Assembly (NCBI GenBank): GCA_026027325.1
Contig: JAMSLZ010000001.1
Coordinates: 62,001-126,000 of the forward strand
Origin: Actinomucor elegans
Taxonomy: Eukaryota > Mucoromycota > Mucoromycetes > Mucorales > Mucoraceae
Direction: 5' to 3'
Length of the DNA stretch: 64,000 bases
The notes under the pieces are model-generated. The model did no database searches. It worked only from the letters and a program-made list of their open reading frames with translations, and had not been told where the DNA came from. Both the position numbers and the translations under genes were made by a program. Positions 30,601 through 38,909 of this stretch are shown here, one piece after another (within the stretch, counting starts at the first letter, position 1; the number at the start of each line of letters is the position of its first letter).

Positions 30601-33289
30601 ACCTGTAATTAAGTGATATATTATTAGTAATCCTTTTTCAATATCTCTATATGGAGTTTTATATTTATAATTTACAAATATATTATTTAAAAAGAAAAAT
30701 ATAGGTATTATGCCTAATTTGTTTTGTAATTCAACCTTAATTTCTTCAATATTTTTTACATCTTTTAGTTCTGTTCTATGTTTATACTCATCTTCTTTTA
30801 TTTTCCATTCCTCATCTAAAAAATTCCAGTAACTATGTTTTATTTTATTTAATTCTTCGTATATAAGTTTATCCATTTTATGTTTTTTATATATGTTTTT
30901 TTCAATTTTTATTTCATTTTAGCATTTAATGATAGAGAAATAATTGATGAATATCATGCTGGGTTAGATAACCTTTAAACTTAAGGGATACGTATCATGA
31001 TGTCACATGACTTAAAAAATAAAAAAGATTTTGTAATTTTTTTTGTTTTATATATATATATATGATTATAAATTTTACGAATATTTTTTAAAGATACATA
31101 GGTATATGAATAGCATGTATATTTTCCTTATAATAATAACAGTCAAATTTACTGTAATACTTATTAAGGAGAACATGTTTGTGCATTTAAGCATAAAAAT
31201 TTAACAATTTACATAGATTTCATGAATTATATAAATGTTAGGGTTAATTTTAAAATCACGTGATTGTTAAAATGCCCCTAAATTTATGAATTTCATTTTT
31301 TTCAGCTTTTTTTTAGAATACCAAGACATTTTTAGAAATCACATGATATGATAGCTATAAAACATACTAATTCATTTTACTATCATTATATGTTTAATGG
31401 ATAGGGATGTATTATATTAAGAGTCTCGTATTTTATTATTAATTAAATAAAAGGATTCAAAAAATTATTTATATTAAAATATATATTGACTTTATTTAAT
31501 ATTTAATTTATTAAATATATTAATAGCATCATCATAATTTATATCCTCATCTTTTATCTCGTTATTTATTTTAATAAAACCTGTTTTAATTGTAAAATTT
31601 ATATATATCTTACCATTACTAATATTTATAGATGGTGAAAATAATGATGGATAAATAGAAAAACATTTATTTTTAATATCATCAATACTTAAATTTTGAT
31701 TATTTTCTATATTTTTAAATTTGGATATATTAGTTAATACCAAATACATAATTTTTGTATTTTCTTTTGAATTCGATTCTATTAAAGGATTTAATAATTC
31801 TACATTCATAATTTTATTTCTTCTACAATACATATTTATTTCATTTATTAAAACATTTATAAAACTTTCAAAATCAATATGTTCATTACTAGTAATGTCT
31901 AAATCTATCTTTATTTTATATGGTTTTTTTTCAATCCATAATTGACTATCTTCAAATGCAATCTTTGTATCAATTATGAAATTATGACCATTATACAATA
32001 CATTGTATTTGTCATCCTTAAATTTCTCTATTAAAAAAGCATTTTTATCATATTCTGTTAATGTTATTACAGGCATATTTATTTTAATGTATGTTTTTCA
32101 ATTTATGTTAAATAAATTAAAATTGGAAATATAAGAGTAATCTAGTTTTTATACATATATTAATTGGATGACATTGTTGTTATATAGTATGTTTTATAGC
32201 TATCATATCATGTGATTTCTAAAAATGTCTTGGTATTCTAAAAAAAAGCTGAAAAAAATGAAATTCATAAATTTAGGGGCATTTTAACAATCACGTGATT
32301 TTAAAATTAACCCTAACATTTATATAATTCATGAAATCTATGTAAATTGTTAAATTTTTATGCTTAAATGCACAAACATGTTCTCCAATGTTTGAATGTT
32401 ATTGACAGTATGCCTTTACGCTGTGAAGCTGTCATCAAAGCGAAAGGCCGCTGGACCGATTATTAAAGCAGATTTATCAATAAACAAATTTTGTGAACCC
32501 CTGCTCACAATACTGTCCGCATGATGTTCCTTTTTTTAAACGATTAATACTCTATATTAGGAAAGTCATATGATCTGAGATTTCAACCTATTGTAGTGAT
32601 TTTATTGGGCTTTCAAATAATATTATTTTTACATTTTTGCAGCCATTATCGAGTGAGTAATGATAATGTGAAGTTAAAATTGCAAAACATGCGGACAGTA
32701 TTGTAAGTCACTGTACTTGTGTTCGGAAGCCAGACTTCTTAAGCTTATACGAATAGAACATGGCATGATCTGCAGCGTTGATATATGTTGCTCTAGAATC
32801 ATGTCCATCTATCATCAAGGTAACATGCTTAAAATCTTCAGGGTTTCGGTGAAGAGCACACATAATTCGCAGCTTTGTTGAGGAGAACATCTTTCGTAGG
32901 CAATAGTCCAAACAGGTATTCAGCTCCTCTCCGTATTTTGTATAAAAGGCATTGTAAATAGCATGGTAGCTACTAGAAGGGATGAAACGTGCCATATGCG
33001 CAATAGAACAACCGGTAAGAAGCTGGTAGATTATCAACAATCCTTTGTCCACGTTGGAATATGGACCAGGATATTCTTGGTTTGCAAACAGCTCTACGAG
33101 AAAGAAAAAAACAGGTATGTAGCCAAGATGCTCCAACACATAAGTTTTTACATGCTGGATATCTTTTACAGGCTTAACCTCAGACCGGTGATACTTAGTC
33201 TTTTCCAACACTGGCCAATCTTTAGAAAGAAACTGCCAGTAAGTCGCCATAAGCAACGTAAACGCATCTACTATTTCTTTCGGAAACAT
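24674..33289 (-). CDS. Chromodomain DDE transposase of A2 (split by T2)
   Basis: The first 192 codons run from the ATG at 33289 to 32714. T2 is inserted at a TA, and 278 codons including the stop continue from 25507 to 24674: 469 residues in frame once T2 is removed. The fold follows Harbinger-type DDE_Tnp_4 nucleases: IDGHDS (D161), VVVDGGY (D236), SFRSSIEATFGE (E289 or E294). Residues about 412-461 are a chromodomain that keeps the three aromatic-cage positions (Y at the start, W and Y in RWVGY), and the protein ends RRRRKK, a likely nuclear localisation signal. Predicted role: excision and insertion at 3-bp targets, with the chromodomain directing it to methylated-histone chromatin. Activity is inferred. 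Confidence 0.85.
25861..32466 (+). CDS. Tc1 transposase of T2 (split by C+D)
   Basis: The ATG at 25861 is preferred to the adjacent GTG at 25858. The first 955 bases run to 26815, and 77 more from 32390 to the TAA at 32464-32466 complete 343 codons in frame when 26816-32389 is removed. It has an N-terminal HTH (SIRQVAYRTNVGRTTVNKV), a second HTH region, then the DD34E catalytic core with WSDETKINRF, DNDPKHTSG and SPDLNPIEHMW. It acts in the nucleus on TA targets by cut-and-paste. The T1 copy shows the uninterrupted C-terminus but has lost one base upstream. The gene was probably functional until C+D inserted. Confidence 0.92.
26966..30876 (-). CDS. Chromodomain DDE transposase of C (split by E)
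   Basis: Starts at the ATG at 30876. With E (27516-30019) and one AAA repeat removed, the frame is continuous for 468 codons including the stop, matching the A2 transposase in length. LDGHDSRVNY (first Asp), IAVDGGYNLF (second Asp) and FGSFRSIIENKFG (Glu; split at the E insertion) form the DDE core. The chromodomain has YEIEKI, YFIKWKNY and NSW with aromatic-cage residues kept. The C-terminal codons lie within the left inverted arm of C. Strong A/T codon bias sets it apart from T2 around it. Confidence 0.85.
27516..27736. repeat. 221-bp terminal module of E, left
   Basis: GAAGAACATTTAG...GTAAATGTTTATC, with imperfect short inverted ends. By eye identical to 29799-30019 and 22841-23061. Confidence 0.93.
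27892..28260 (+). CDS. Small HUH/Rep-like protein of E
   Basis: The ATG at 27892 is chosen; an upstream in-frame ATG at 27853 adds 13 unlikely residues. About 122 residues. YYYAVVLTLNP near the start resembles Rep motif I. IHANLVIK near 70 sits where an HUH metal-binding motif would be, but only one His is present. GYVSIKEI followed by WLDYAKRN near 103 recalls the Tyr...Lys region of motif III. This is pattern resemblance only, with no helicase domain. The stop codon overlaps an AAAATTGA element, and the transposase follows on the same strand with its ATG about 90 bases downstream. It may be degenerate or unrelated to Rep proteins. Confidence 0.4.
   Translation: MEKIYYYAVVLTLNPEKKDVKNKSSEILNKKILQWVGNIKNIDKILYSGPFYDVGENNTNIHANLVIKTILDDNEKVRNEYFKSWCLRKGYVSIKEIYNFKSWLDYAKRNHKFLENIENIKN
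28304..28312 (+). promoter_or_regulatory. AAAAATTGA element upstream of E transposase
   Basis: 38 bases before the ATG at 28351. The block ATAGAAAATATTAAAAATTG is duplicated just upstream, overlapping the stop of the HUH-like gene. Confidence 0.45.
28351..29787 (+). CDS. Chromodomain DDE transposase of E
   Basis: The ATG at 28351 gives 478 residues; an in-frame TTG at 28309 falls inside the AAAATTGA element and is rejected. LLIDGHHNR (first Asp), CFDGLYENT (second Asp) and SKIEKYFAELG (Glu) give the DDE core in the same order and spacing as A2. The C-terminal chromodomain has YEIQYI, YFVKWKKY and NSW. The frame is uninterrupted, so this is the best preserved AT-rich copy. It is divergent from A2, B and C in sequence, so these are separate families and not copies of one element. 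It ends 11 bases before the right terminal module. Confidence 0.88.
   Translation: MNTHIDLLIENEYRNIYNRYWKFMKNEYIYKVELKYHRSKITSIPNIDRIKKNIYIKLGSIAPFVFLTDLCNNIKLPGPYITADKVLILLEHLLNGKSINEMEMYIPSTSFYKLYQSLYINNYDLLEKWINNKLEKCFSTHTLRLLCAKKFNPMMLDNVTLLIDGHHNRITYQDINLDKKELFSYKLKRNGLNTQFIIDINRICVYISDSLPCRNNTDDKMLLDININKFYNEIDCICFDGLYENTVKEFIEKFSNIGFNISLKNFCYPIKKDKGVELTIDEKKFNEELGGLRSKIEKYFAELGSIFKRFSGQNKIRITDNKTYNIQLKLAIVLLNIKYFTELFGIEENAHYNKWLNDNFDYYYKNNIEMNKEVTLKTQYKIENIVDIKSLQNQFLNNLNINEVNIDIMDQMEEDITSNNDQNIYEIQYIIKHKKVKNLYEYFVKWKKYGKEHNSWVKEKDFTSHDTILNYWKSIENN
29799..30019. repeat. 221-bp terminal module of E, right
   Basis: Direct copy of 27516-27736. Confidence 0.93.
30902..30910 (-). promoter_or_regulatory. 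AAAAATTGA element upstream of C transposase
   Basis: On the minus strand, about 26 bases before the ATG at 30876. Confidence 0.45.
31492..32076 (-). CDS. Unrecognised 194-residue protein of D
   Basis: A clean AT-rich frame from ATG 32076, sole gene of the D unit, bounded by its inverted arms. No family is recognised. KIKIDLDITS places two Asp residues two apart (about 58 and 60) after a beta-like stretch. A D-x-D of this kind occurs in archaeo-eukaryotic primases, but the expected downstream Ser/His motif is not visible, so this is only a hint. No membrane segment or signal peptide. An AAATTGA element lies about 22 bases before the start, as in the neighbouring AT-rich genes. Confidence 0.55.
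   Translation of the reverse strand: MPVITLTEYDKNAFLIEKFKDDKYNVLYNGHNFIIDTKIAFEDSQLWIEKKPYKIKIDLDITSNEHIDFESFINVLINEINMYCRRNKIMNVELLNPLIESNSKENTKIMYLVLTNISKFKNIENNQNLSIDDIKNKCFSIYPSLFSPSINISNGKIYINFTIKTGFIKINNEIKDEDINYDDAINIFNKLNIK
32098..32104 (-). promoter_or_regulatory. AAATTGA element upstream of the D gene
   Basis: Seven of eight bases of AAAATTGA on the minus strand, about 22 bases before the ATG at 32076. Confidence 0.35.
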
Positions 33290-33510
33290 GTTTATTTAAG
33301 AATGCTGTAGTATAATAGGAGTTGTATGCTACCAAATGCTGTTGTTCACTCCCAGTCCTACAGTGTAGCCTTAGGCTCCTTAGTTTCCATTCCCAGGGGG
33401 GCTGAAACTATTCAGGTCTCTGGACAAGATCATCCCTTTTGGCCCCCCCCCCTCTCTACTACCTTGCTATGGAACGTATGTCTACCAGTGTGTGGTGAGA
33501 TATCCCACTA

Positions 33511-33792
33511 GGAGGTCATACAGATACTCGCAATTGTTGTACAATTACTCGTACAGGTTCTGGGTTAGTGGATGACCGGGTGCAATAGAATGTGGTTATA
33601 CAATATGTCTCCGGCATTCCAAATATTTCTAGCCGTTTTAAAAATTGGAAATAGCCATTTAAATGGGTACACATATCCAGAGAACATCACAGCAGCCAAA
33701 AATATGCCCATGAGTAAATACCTAAGGTCATCCACTAACCCAGAACCTGTACGAGTAATTGTACAACAATTGCGAGTATCTGTATGACCTCC
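33511..33792. repeat. 282-bp foldback module, right end of A2
   Basis: Reverse complement of 22201-22482. Confidence 0.93.
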
Positions 33793-34369
33793 ACAGTCTT
33801 GTTTGTTATTCTTCTTTTCCTTCACTTTTATCCTACGGGTTTTTTACATAAGGTTTTTATCGAGGAATAACTACGATCAGTTCATTACAAGGCGAAAGGA
33901 CACGCACCGAAGTATGTAACTTCCTATTAACTTATGCACATTATAGACTACACCTAGTAACAATGCAAACACTCTTAGTATAAGCAACTGTCTAGAAGGG
34001 GGCAATGTTGTAAACATGACTTGTTCAGTGTCCGTCACCAATCAGGTCAATGTTCGACAATGCTTATACTCAGCTTGTGCTTTGACAGCTTTGTAACGTC
34101 GGTTAAGAGATATATATGGAAATCAATGCTTAGTGCAACTAACCTTCATAAACTATCTATCACCGAATATAAAGTCGTACTAGAATGGATTACTATAAAT
34201 CCTTGTTAACTCCATGAGCGCAGTCTTTGACTAACTCAATCGTCTATAATATCAAGTTAAATCCGAACTTCAATTTTGTATAAATAGCTCATCATTTTAA
34301 TGCTTTAATAAATCAATTCGTTTTATAAGTCTGGTTATTTTTACAGTCTTTATTATATTCGATATAACA

Positions 34370-35319
34370 CAAGTAAAAGAAAAAGTGATAAAGTTAGGGA
34401 AGAAAGACCCAAAAATTGAATTATCGTTTATTGACAGGCACGATTGATCTATCTTATATAGACATCAATCTGCCTTCTACTTCTACTACATAACTTAACA
34501 TTCTACAAGTACAACCGGATAAACCATCAGCAACTTCAATAACTGGCTTCTAATCACAACATATTACAATCACCAATCTAAAGACCATTAGATTGTGAAT
34601 ACTGAAGCATCAGAAACATAACCAGCGTAAAACATTCATCTTCTGCAGCAGAGCACCGAGTAACTATCCAGAGTCAATGCATTTGATCTGCGATCACTCG
34701 AGAACAATAAGAATCTAGGTGTAACACTAGATCAAATGTCAAATTCGAGGGACCGAGACATTGAATGGATCTACGATAATATATACAAAAGGGGAAAAAG
34801 GAATAAAGACGGGAAAAATGGAAAAAGGACATCGAATAAAAGAAAAGGGAAAATAAAGATTCACAATGTGAATGAAATGAGTGAAATGAGTGAAATGTAC
34901 AAAAGAAAAACTGAATGAAGGGAATATAATACTAAAAGTAAAGGGAATAACAAATATAATAAGAAAATATATATAAAAAGGAAAATGTGTCAGAAAAATA
35001 CAATGGTTTGAGACCAGGCCAAGAGAGATAGTAACTTGAAACCTTGCTTATTCCAGAGAGATCTTGAGTTTACAGCCAAAGGAGCGAACGCAATTTCATT
35101 GGCTGAGAGCGGAGATAACGAACGTCCTTCATTGGCTGAAAACTAAAATGCAAAAATCTCGGGCTAGAGATATGCTAGAGACTTCAAACAAAAATGGAGC
35201 AATTCCTTGTAATTTTCTTCAATATGTATCAAATTCTTGACTATACTTGTTACTTGGCATTTCGAAATTGTGAATGAAAAAGCGGTAATAACCAAATGCA
35301 ACATGCAACAAATAAGAGC
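34370..35319. other. Non-coding stretch before tRNA-Ile
   Basis: No gene is seen. It contains a short tandem repeat of ATGAGTGAA near 34875-34898 and two copies of CATTGGCTGA near 35097 and 35131. The longest frame (34736-34918) is Lys/Arg/Asp-rich low-complexity. Confidence 0.5.
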
Positions 35320-35393
35320 GCTCGTTTAGCTCAGTTGGTTAGAGCGTGGTGCTAATAACGCCAAGGTCACAGGTTCGACCCCTGTAATGAGCA
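35320..35393 (+). tRNA. tRNA-Ile (anticodon AAT)
   Basis: 74 nt. Acceptor GCTCGTT pairs with AATGAGC, followed by discriminator A. D-arm TTAGCTCAGTTGGTTAGAGC, anticodon stem TGGTG/CGCCA with loop CTAATAA (anticodon AAT, 35354-35356), T-arm ACAGG TTCGACC CCTGT. No intron and no encoded CCA. A T-run follows at about 35398-35404 as a pol III terminator. Confidence 0.95.
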
Positions 35394-35604
35394 TTTATTT
35401 TTTTGCCTTTGTCGTAGGAGTGTTGTGTTGTCAGTGTCGTGTGTCGTGTGCAGAGTTATATATTTTTAAAGTAGATTGAAGTAAGTTTATACAAAAGATT
35501 ATATATGGGATAAAAAGGATGTCTTTTATTGTTTTCCATTTCATTTGATATTTATTGCGGTAAAAATTGAATAAAAAGCGAGTGAATCAGTTAGAACCGT
35601 TTTA

Positions 35605-36944
35605 TGGGGTTTTATTGGAATACCATCTACGCTGACTGTAAAGATATCCTTTTACGCTGCAAAGAATGTGCACTTCACAATGTATCCAAGAAGGGTTTCA
35701 ATCCACAAAAATCTATAGTTGCATTCGAACCATTCAGTCATGTAACAATGGATCTCTTTGGACCACTTCCTGTAACTGAGGCTGGTAACATATATGGGCT
35801 AGTACTTGTCGATATTTGCACCAAATATATTATCACTAGACCTTTACCCAACAAACAAAGTGATACCGTAGCTAAAGCTCTGATTAATATCTTTGCTGAC
35901 TATGGATTACCTGACATTATTGGTAGCGATAATGGAAGAGAGTTCAGGAATGGATTAATGCATACATTAACCAATACCTTGGGCATTCAGCACCGCTTCT
36001 CTACACCCTATTATCCCCAATCCAATGGTGCTGCCGAACGATCCGTGCAGATGGTGAAAAATACACTGCGGAAACTTTGTGGTAATGATACAAGTAACTG
36101 GGACGAAAAGCTGGGACTTGTACAATTATGCTGCAACATCAAAGTAAGAGTTCGCACTGCTAGTACACCATTCTCGTTAATGTTCGCTAGACAGGTAAAC
36201 TTGAGTTCGAATCATGATCCTGAGTCAAAGGACAAAACGACTCCTATACCAATAAAAGAGTTGGTAAAGAGAGCTGAATATATGGCTGACGTGGTGTTTC
36301 CTGCTGTTAAAGAGAGAACACGTAAGATCATCGAAAAGTACAATGAGGACTTCAATGGTAAACATCACATTGTCGATATCCCAATAGACACGTCTGTAAT
36401 GATCAAATTACAAGGTGGTCGATCAACTTCGTTATCACCTCTATATGACGGGCCGTATACTGTAGTGCGAAAGACACGTGCTGGCACCTATGTATTAAAG
36501 GATGAATTGAATGAGCTATTACATCGCGAATACGTACCTTCTGAACTCAAAGTTGTAACTATAGACGAGTCCGCTATAGAAGAAGAACTGTATGAAGTCG
36601 AAGAAATACGTGATCATAAAGACGAGAATGGACAACGCTTGTATCTTGTAAAATGGGTAGGCTATGGTGAACGAGAGAATGACTGGCTTCCAGTCGATGC
36701 ATTCTCCTCCCCTGTCACTATCGAAAAATACTGGGAAAAGGTTAGACATCTAAAGCGATTAGAAGGAGAAAGGTCGAAAGACACTTTCCAAAAGAAGAGT
36801 CAACACAATTCACCAAGTAAGAATGCAGTTGCTGATCAGGAATCTGACAACGCATCTCATAATAAAAGAAAGAGATCTGTTATGACATCTAAGGTAAATC
36901 ATCCCAAATCGCAGAATAGACGCAGTAAGAGAAGTAGAAAGTGA
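35605..36944 (+). pseudogene. Integrase-chromodomain fragment of Gy6
   Basis: Truncated pol: it begins inside the integrase zinc region (CKDILLRCKECALHN). It keeps the catalytic triad (TMDLFG, GSDNGREF, NGAAERS), the C-terminal integrase barrel (SPLYDGPYTVVRKTRAGTYV) and a complete chromodomain (YEVEEI, LVKWVGYG, NDW), then a basic tail. Close to Gy1 but distinct, with several substitutions in the spacer. Gag, protease and RT are absent, so it could not mobilise itself. The junction at the 5' side is the LTR-inverted fusion. Confidence 0.85.
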
Positions 36945-37181
36945 AAACACGAAAGAAAAGGAATCTTGAATTTCCACTTTCCTAAAAAAAAAAACAAAAA
37001 AAATTATTAACTACGTCACTTGGCAGCTGAAATCAACTCACAGAAACAAAAACAAAAAAAAAACAAAAAAATCTGGGGAAGTTTGAAGCGCTATTGATTG
37101 TATTTTTACAAAACATATATATAATAACTTACTACTCATTACTAAGTCGATTCAGTGTGCACTGACTCTAGTGGGGGAGCA

Positions 37182-37466
37182 TGTGGTGAAATCCACATAT
37201 AACATTCTACATTATATTAAAAAGACGGGATTCATTTAATAACTATCCATCAAAAGAGGGAGTTTTGAATCACCGCTGAAAATACAATTAATGAAGAATG
37301 AACATAGATTAAAAGGACCTTTGATTGTTACTAAGAGACCATTTCTTTGGAAGTATAAATACAAGAGATACAAGCTAGATAGAAAAACTTAACTCACTTT
37401 GAATCAATAAAACCCCATAAAACGGTTCTAACTGATTCACTCGCTTTTTATTCAATTTTTACCGCA
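37182..37466 (+). repeat. Gy6 3' LTR
   Basis: 285 bp, TGTGGTGAAATCCACA...TTTACCGCA, next to the TTTAT duplication. Confidence 0.88.
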
Positions 37467-37542
37467 TTTATAATTGATTGAAGGTAACACACAAGTCTGT
37501 GTGTTCCTGACACGTGTGCAGAGCTATATATTTTTAGAGTAG

Positions 37543-37703
37543 TGTCAGGTACACACGGTCTTGGTGTGTAACCTTTTTAATTAGTATAAAAAATATCAAA
37601 ATTGCATCTTAGAATAATAAAGAATATCTTTTATCTCATATATAAAATCTTTTGTACACGCTTATTGGAATCGACTATAAAACGTACATCTCGGCACACG
37701 ACA
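37543..37703 (+). repeat. Second copy of the tRNA-adjacent LTR, opposite orientation
   Basis: TGTCAGGTACACAC...CACACGACA. It is followed by TTTGGTAGCATTAGAACC, whose TGGTAGCA would pair with the 3' end of initiator tRNA-Met (TGCTACCA), a possible primer-binding site. Confidence 0.55.
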
Positions 37704-37761
37704 TTTGGTAGCATTAGAACCAATTGATCGTTTATTATAGTTAAAATATATTTTATATATA

Positions 37762-37888
37762 CTGTATGCGAAAAAAGGGTTTCAATGTTTTCCAATTTTG
37801 AATATTTCATCATATAAGCAGCTTATAACTCTATGAAACAAACATGTTACTTAGAGAAAGTTGTAGAAGAAATGAAGGGCTTTCAGAT
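37762..37888. mobile_element. Left end of a T5-family Tc1 element
   Basis: Starts CTGTATGCGAAAAAAGGG after TA and matches 3750-3876; cut at 37888 by another LTR. Confidence 0.8.
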
Positions 37889-37995
37889 TGTTGTAAACGC
37901 TCATGATTATATTAATAAAAGAATACTGTACAGATAGAAAATCGTATAGATATCCTTATATATAATAGCTGCAGAAGTGTATAAAGCATTATTAC
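37889..37995 (+). mobile_element. Gy4 LTR fragment
   Basis: TGTTGTAAACGCTC..., reverse complement of the end of 63427-63932; cut after GCATTATTAC by a Gy5 LTR. Confidence 0.75.
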
Positions 37996-38500
37996 TGTTA
38001 TATCCGGTGCTAAAGACGAAGGATATAATTTAAAATACAATAATAAAAGAATAGACAGTAAATGGAATCAGCTATCCTGATAGTAAAAGTTATTCTAATG
38101 TTTATTCACAATTCAAAATCAAGTCTTCTTTATATACATTTCATCAGAGCTTAATAGTGTAGCATTCAATATCTATCAGCACGCATGGCCGTACAACGGA
38201 GTCCAATCCCAGCAGCCACTAATAAGCCTTTCAACCACGCATTGTTGTAATTGTATAACCCACGCGTTATTCGATATTCAGGTCTTATCTTGAGATACAC
38301 TCGATACTACTCGATAGTATGATGCCGCGTGTTTCTTGTAAGGATTATTGGCTAATAGTTCTAAAAGGATGACACATCGCTTGTATTTATGCAGGCCTCG
38401 TTAATCTGATTGGGTTATCAGATAGAGTCCGTGTATGACATAAATGAACAGTTGATTCCTTACTATTATGTCGATGCAGAATAGTAGGTGGAATACAACA
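37996..38500 (+). mobile_element. Gy5 LTR
   Basis: TGTTATATCC...GAATACAACA, matching 58477-58980. Flanks ATTAC and GTCCT differ and belong to two unrelated elements, which suggests recombination between Gy5 LTRs. Confidence 0.85.
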
Positions 38501-38909
38501 GTCCTTGAACCATTGCTTTGTAGCCTTGGCAGTATGCTTTGGATCCTTGTCTTGTTGGAAGTAGACTTCTTTGGGGTCATATCCATACCACTCCATGGTG
38601 TCCTTTAAAGTTGTCTCTAGGATATGGATGTAGTCCTCCTTCTTCATAGTACCATCAAATATTTGGCAGGCATATCCAGGACCATCGTAAGTGATGCAAC
38701 CCCACATCATTAAGCTTCCACCACCATGCTTAACAACAGTAAGATCCAAATGATGGAACTGGAGCTTATCATCAGGTCTTCTCCAGAAATACTTGCAGCC
38801 GTCGGAGCCCCAAACATTGATCTTGGTCTCGTCGGAGAAAATCATTCGCCTCCAGTCATCGCTAGTCCAACTTCTATGGGCTTTGGCCCAGTTTAACCTT
38901 TGAACCATG
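38501..38909 (-). pseudogene. Tc1 transposase fragment (T3)
   Basis: Keeps the first two catalytic regions of a Tc1 transposase on the minus strand: MIFSDETKINVWGSDG, GGGSLMMWGCI and FQQDKDPKHTAK. The C-terminal SPDLNPIE region is missing, replaced by a Gy5 LTR, and the N-terminus is cut by a Gy1 LTR at 38910. It differs from T1, T2 and T4, so it is a separate Tc1 family. Residues read past 38500 are LTR-encoded. Confidence 0.85.

Larger units (their letters stand above)
26816..32386 (-). mobile_element. C+D: AT-rich composite with two different end types
   Basis: Inserted in the T2 transposase with 3-bp duplication AAT (26813-26815, 32387-32389), verified against T1. The left end is GGAAAATATAC and the right end, read inward, is GGAGAACATG. 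Inside are two inverted-repeat units: C (26816-31127, arms about 206 bp) and D (31168-32386, arms about 200 bp), joined by about 40 bp. The inner ends of C and D show no matching duplications, so the whole 5.6 kb seems to have moved as one. Confidence 0.82.
31168..32386 (-). mobile_element. D: inverted-repeat unit carrying one gene
   Basis: Arms of about 200 bp (31168-31369 and 32190-32386) are reverse complements, starting GGAGAACATGTTTGTGC. The left flank TAA does not match the right flank AAT, which belongs to the whole C+D insertion. Confidence 0.78.
25510..32713 (+). mobile_element. T2: Tc1/mariner element inside A2 transposase, itself nested
   Basis: Inverted ends CAGTGACTTACAATACTG...; TA duplication (25508-25509, 32714-32715). 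Interrupted by composite C+D at 26816-32386. Confidence 0.93.
22201..33792 (-). mobile_element. A2: full-length two-gene chromodomain DDE transposon, nested
   Basis: Ends GGAGGTCATAC.../reverse complement, with 3-bp duplication ACA (22198-22200, 33793-33795) verified against the empty site in Gy2 copy 2 (about 57590). Inverted 282-bp foldback modules sit at both ends. Two genes on the minus strand: transposase first, second protein downstream. It carries a 221-bp MITE in the second gene and T2 in the transposase gene. With these removed, both frames are intact. Confidence 0.9.
16659..34369 (+). mobile_element. Gy2 copy 1: Ty3/gypsy chromovirus with nested insertions
   Basis: LTRs of 364 bp at 16659-17022 and 34006-34369 (TGTTGTAAAC...GATATAACA), with a purine tract AGAAGGGGGCAA just before the 3' LTR. 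Internal DNA runs 17023-22200 and resumes at 33796-34005 after A2 (TSD ACA). The flanks (TTCTT left, CAAGT right) do not match, so one side has probably been replaced by recombination. Confidence 0.9.
35556..37466 (+). mobile_element. Gy6: truncated gypsy integrant with two inverted U5 ends
   Basis: Flanked by a 5-bp duplication, TTTAT (35551-35555, 37467-37471). The right end is a normal 3' LTR (37182-37466, TGTGGTGAA...ACCGCA), preceded by AGTGGGGGAGCA. The left end (35556 to about 35616) is the reverse complement of the last 60 bases of that same LTR, joined directly to integrase coding sequence at a short homology (GGGGTT..ATTGGAATACC). Confidence 0.88.
35442..37512 (-). mobile_element. 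Gypsy LTR downstream of tRNA-Ile, split by Gy6
   Basis: The sequence TGTCGTGTGCAGAG...CCTGACA matches the LTR at 62306-62449, also in minus orientation and also just 3' of a tRNA. It begins about 48 bp after the tRNA. Gy6 is inserted at 35556-37466. The left boundary is approximate. Confidence 0.7.

Noticed and set aside
34736..34918. 60-codon Lys/Arg-rich frame near tRNA-Ile
   Set aside because: Low-complexity A/G-rich DNA with a short tandem repeat; no motif.
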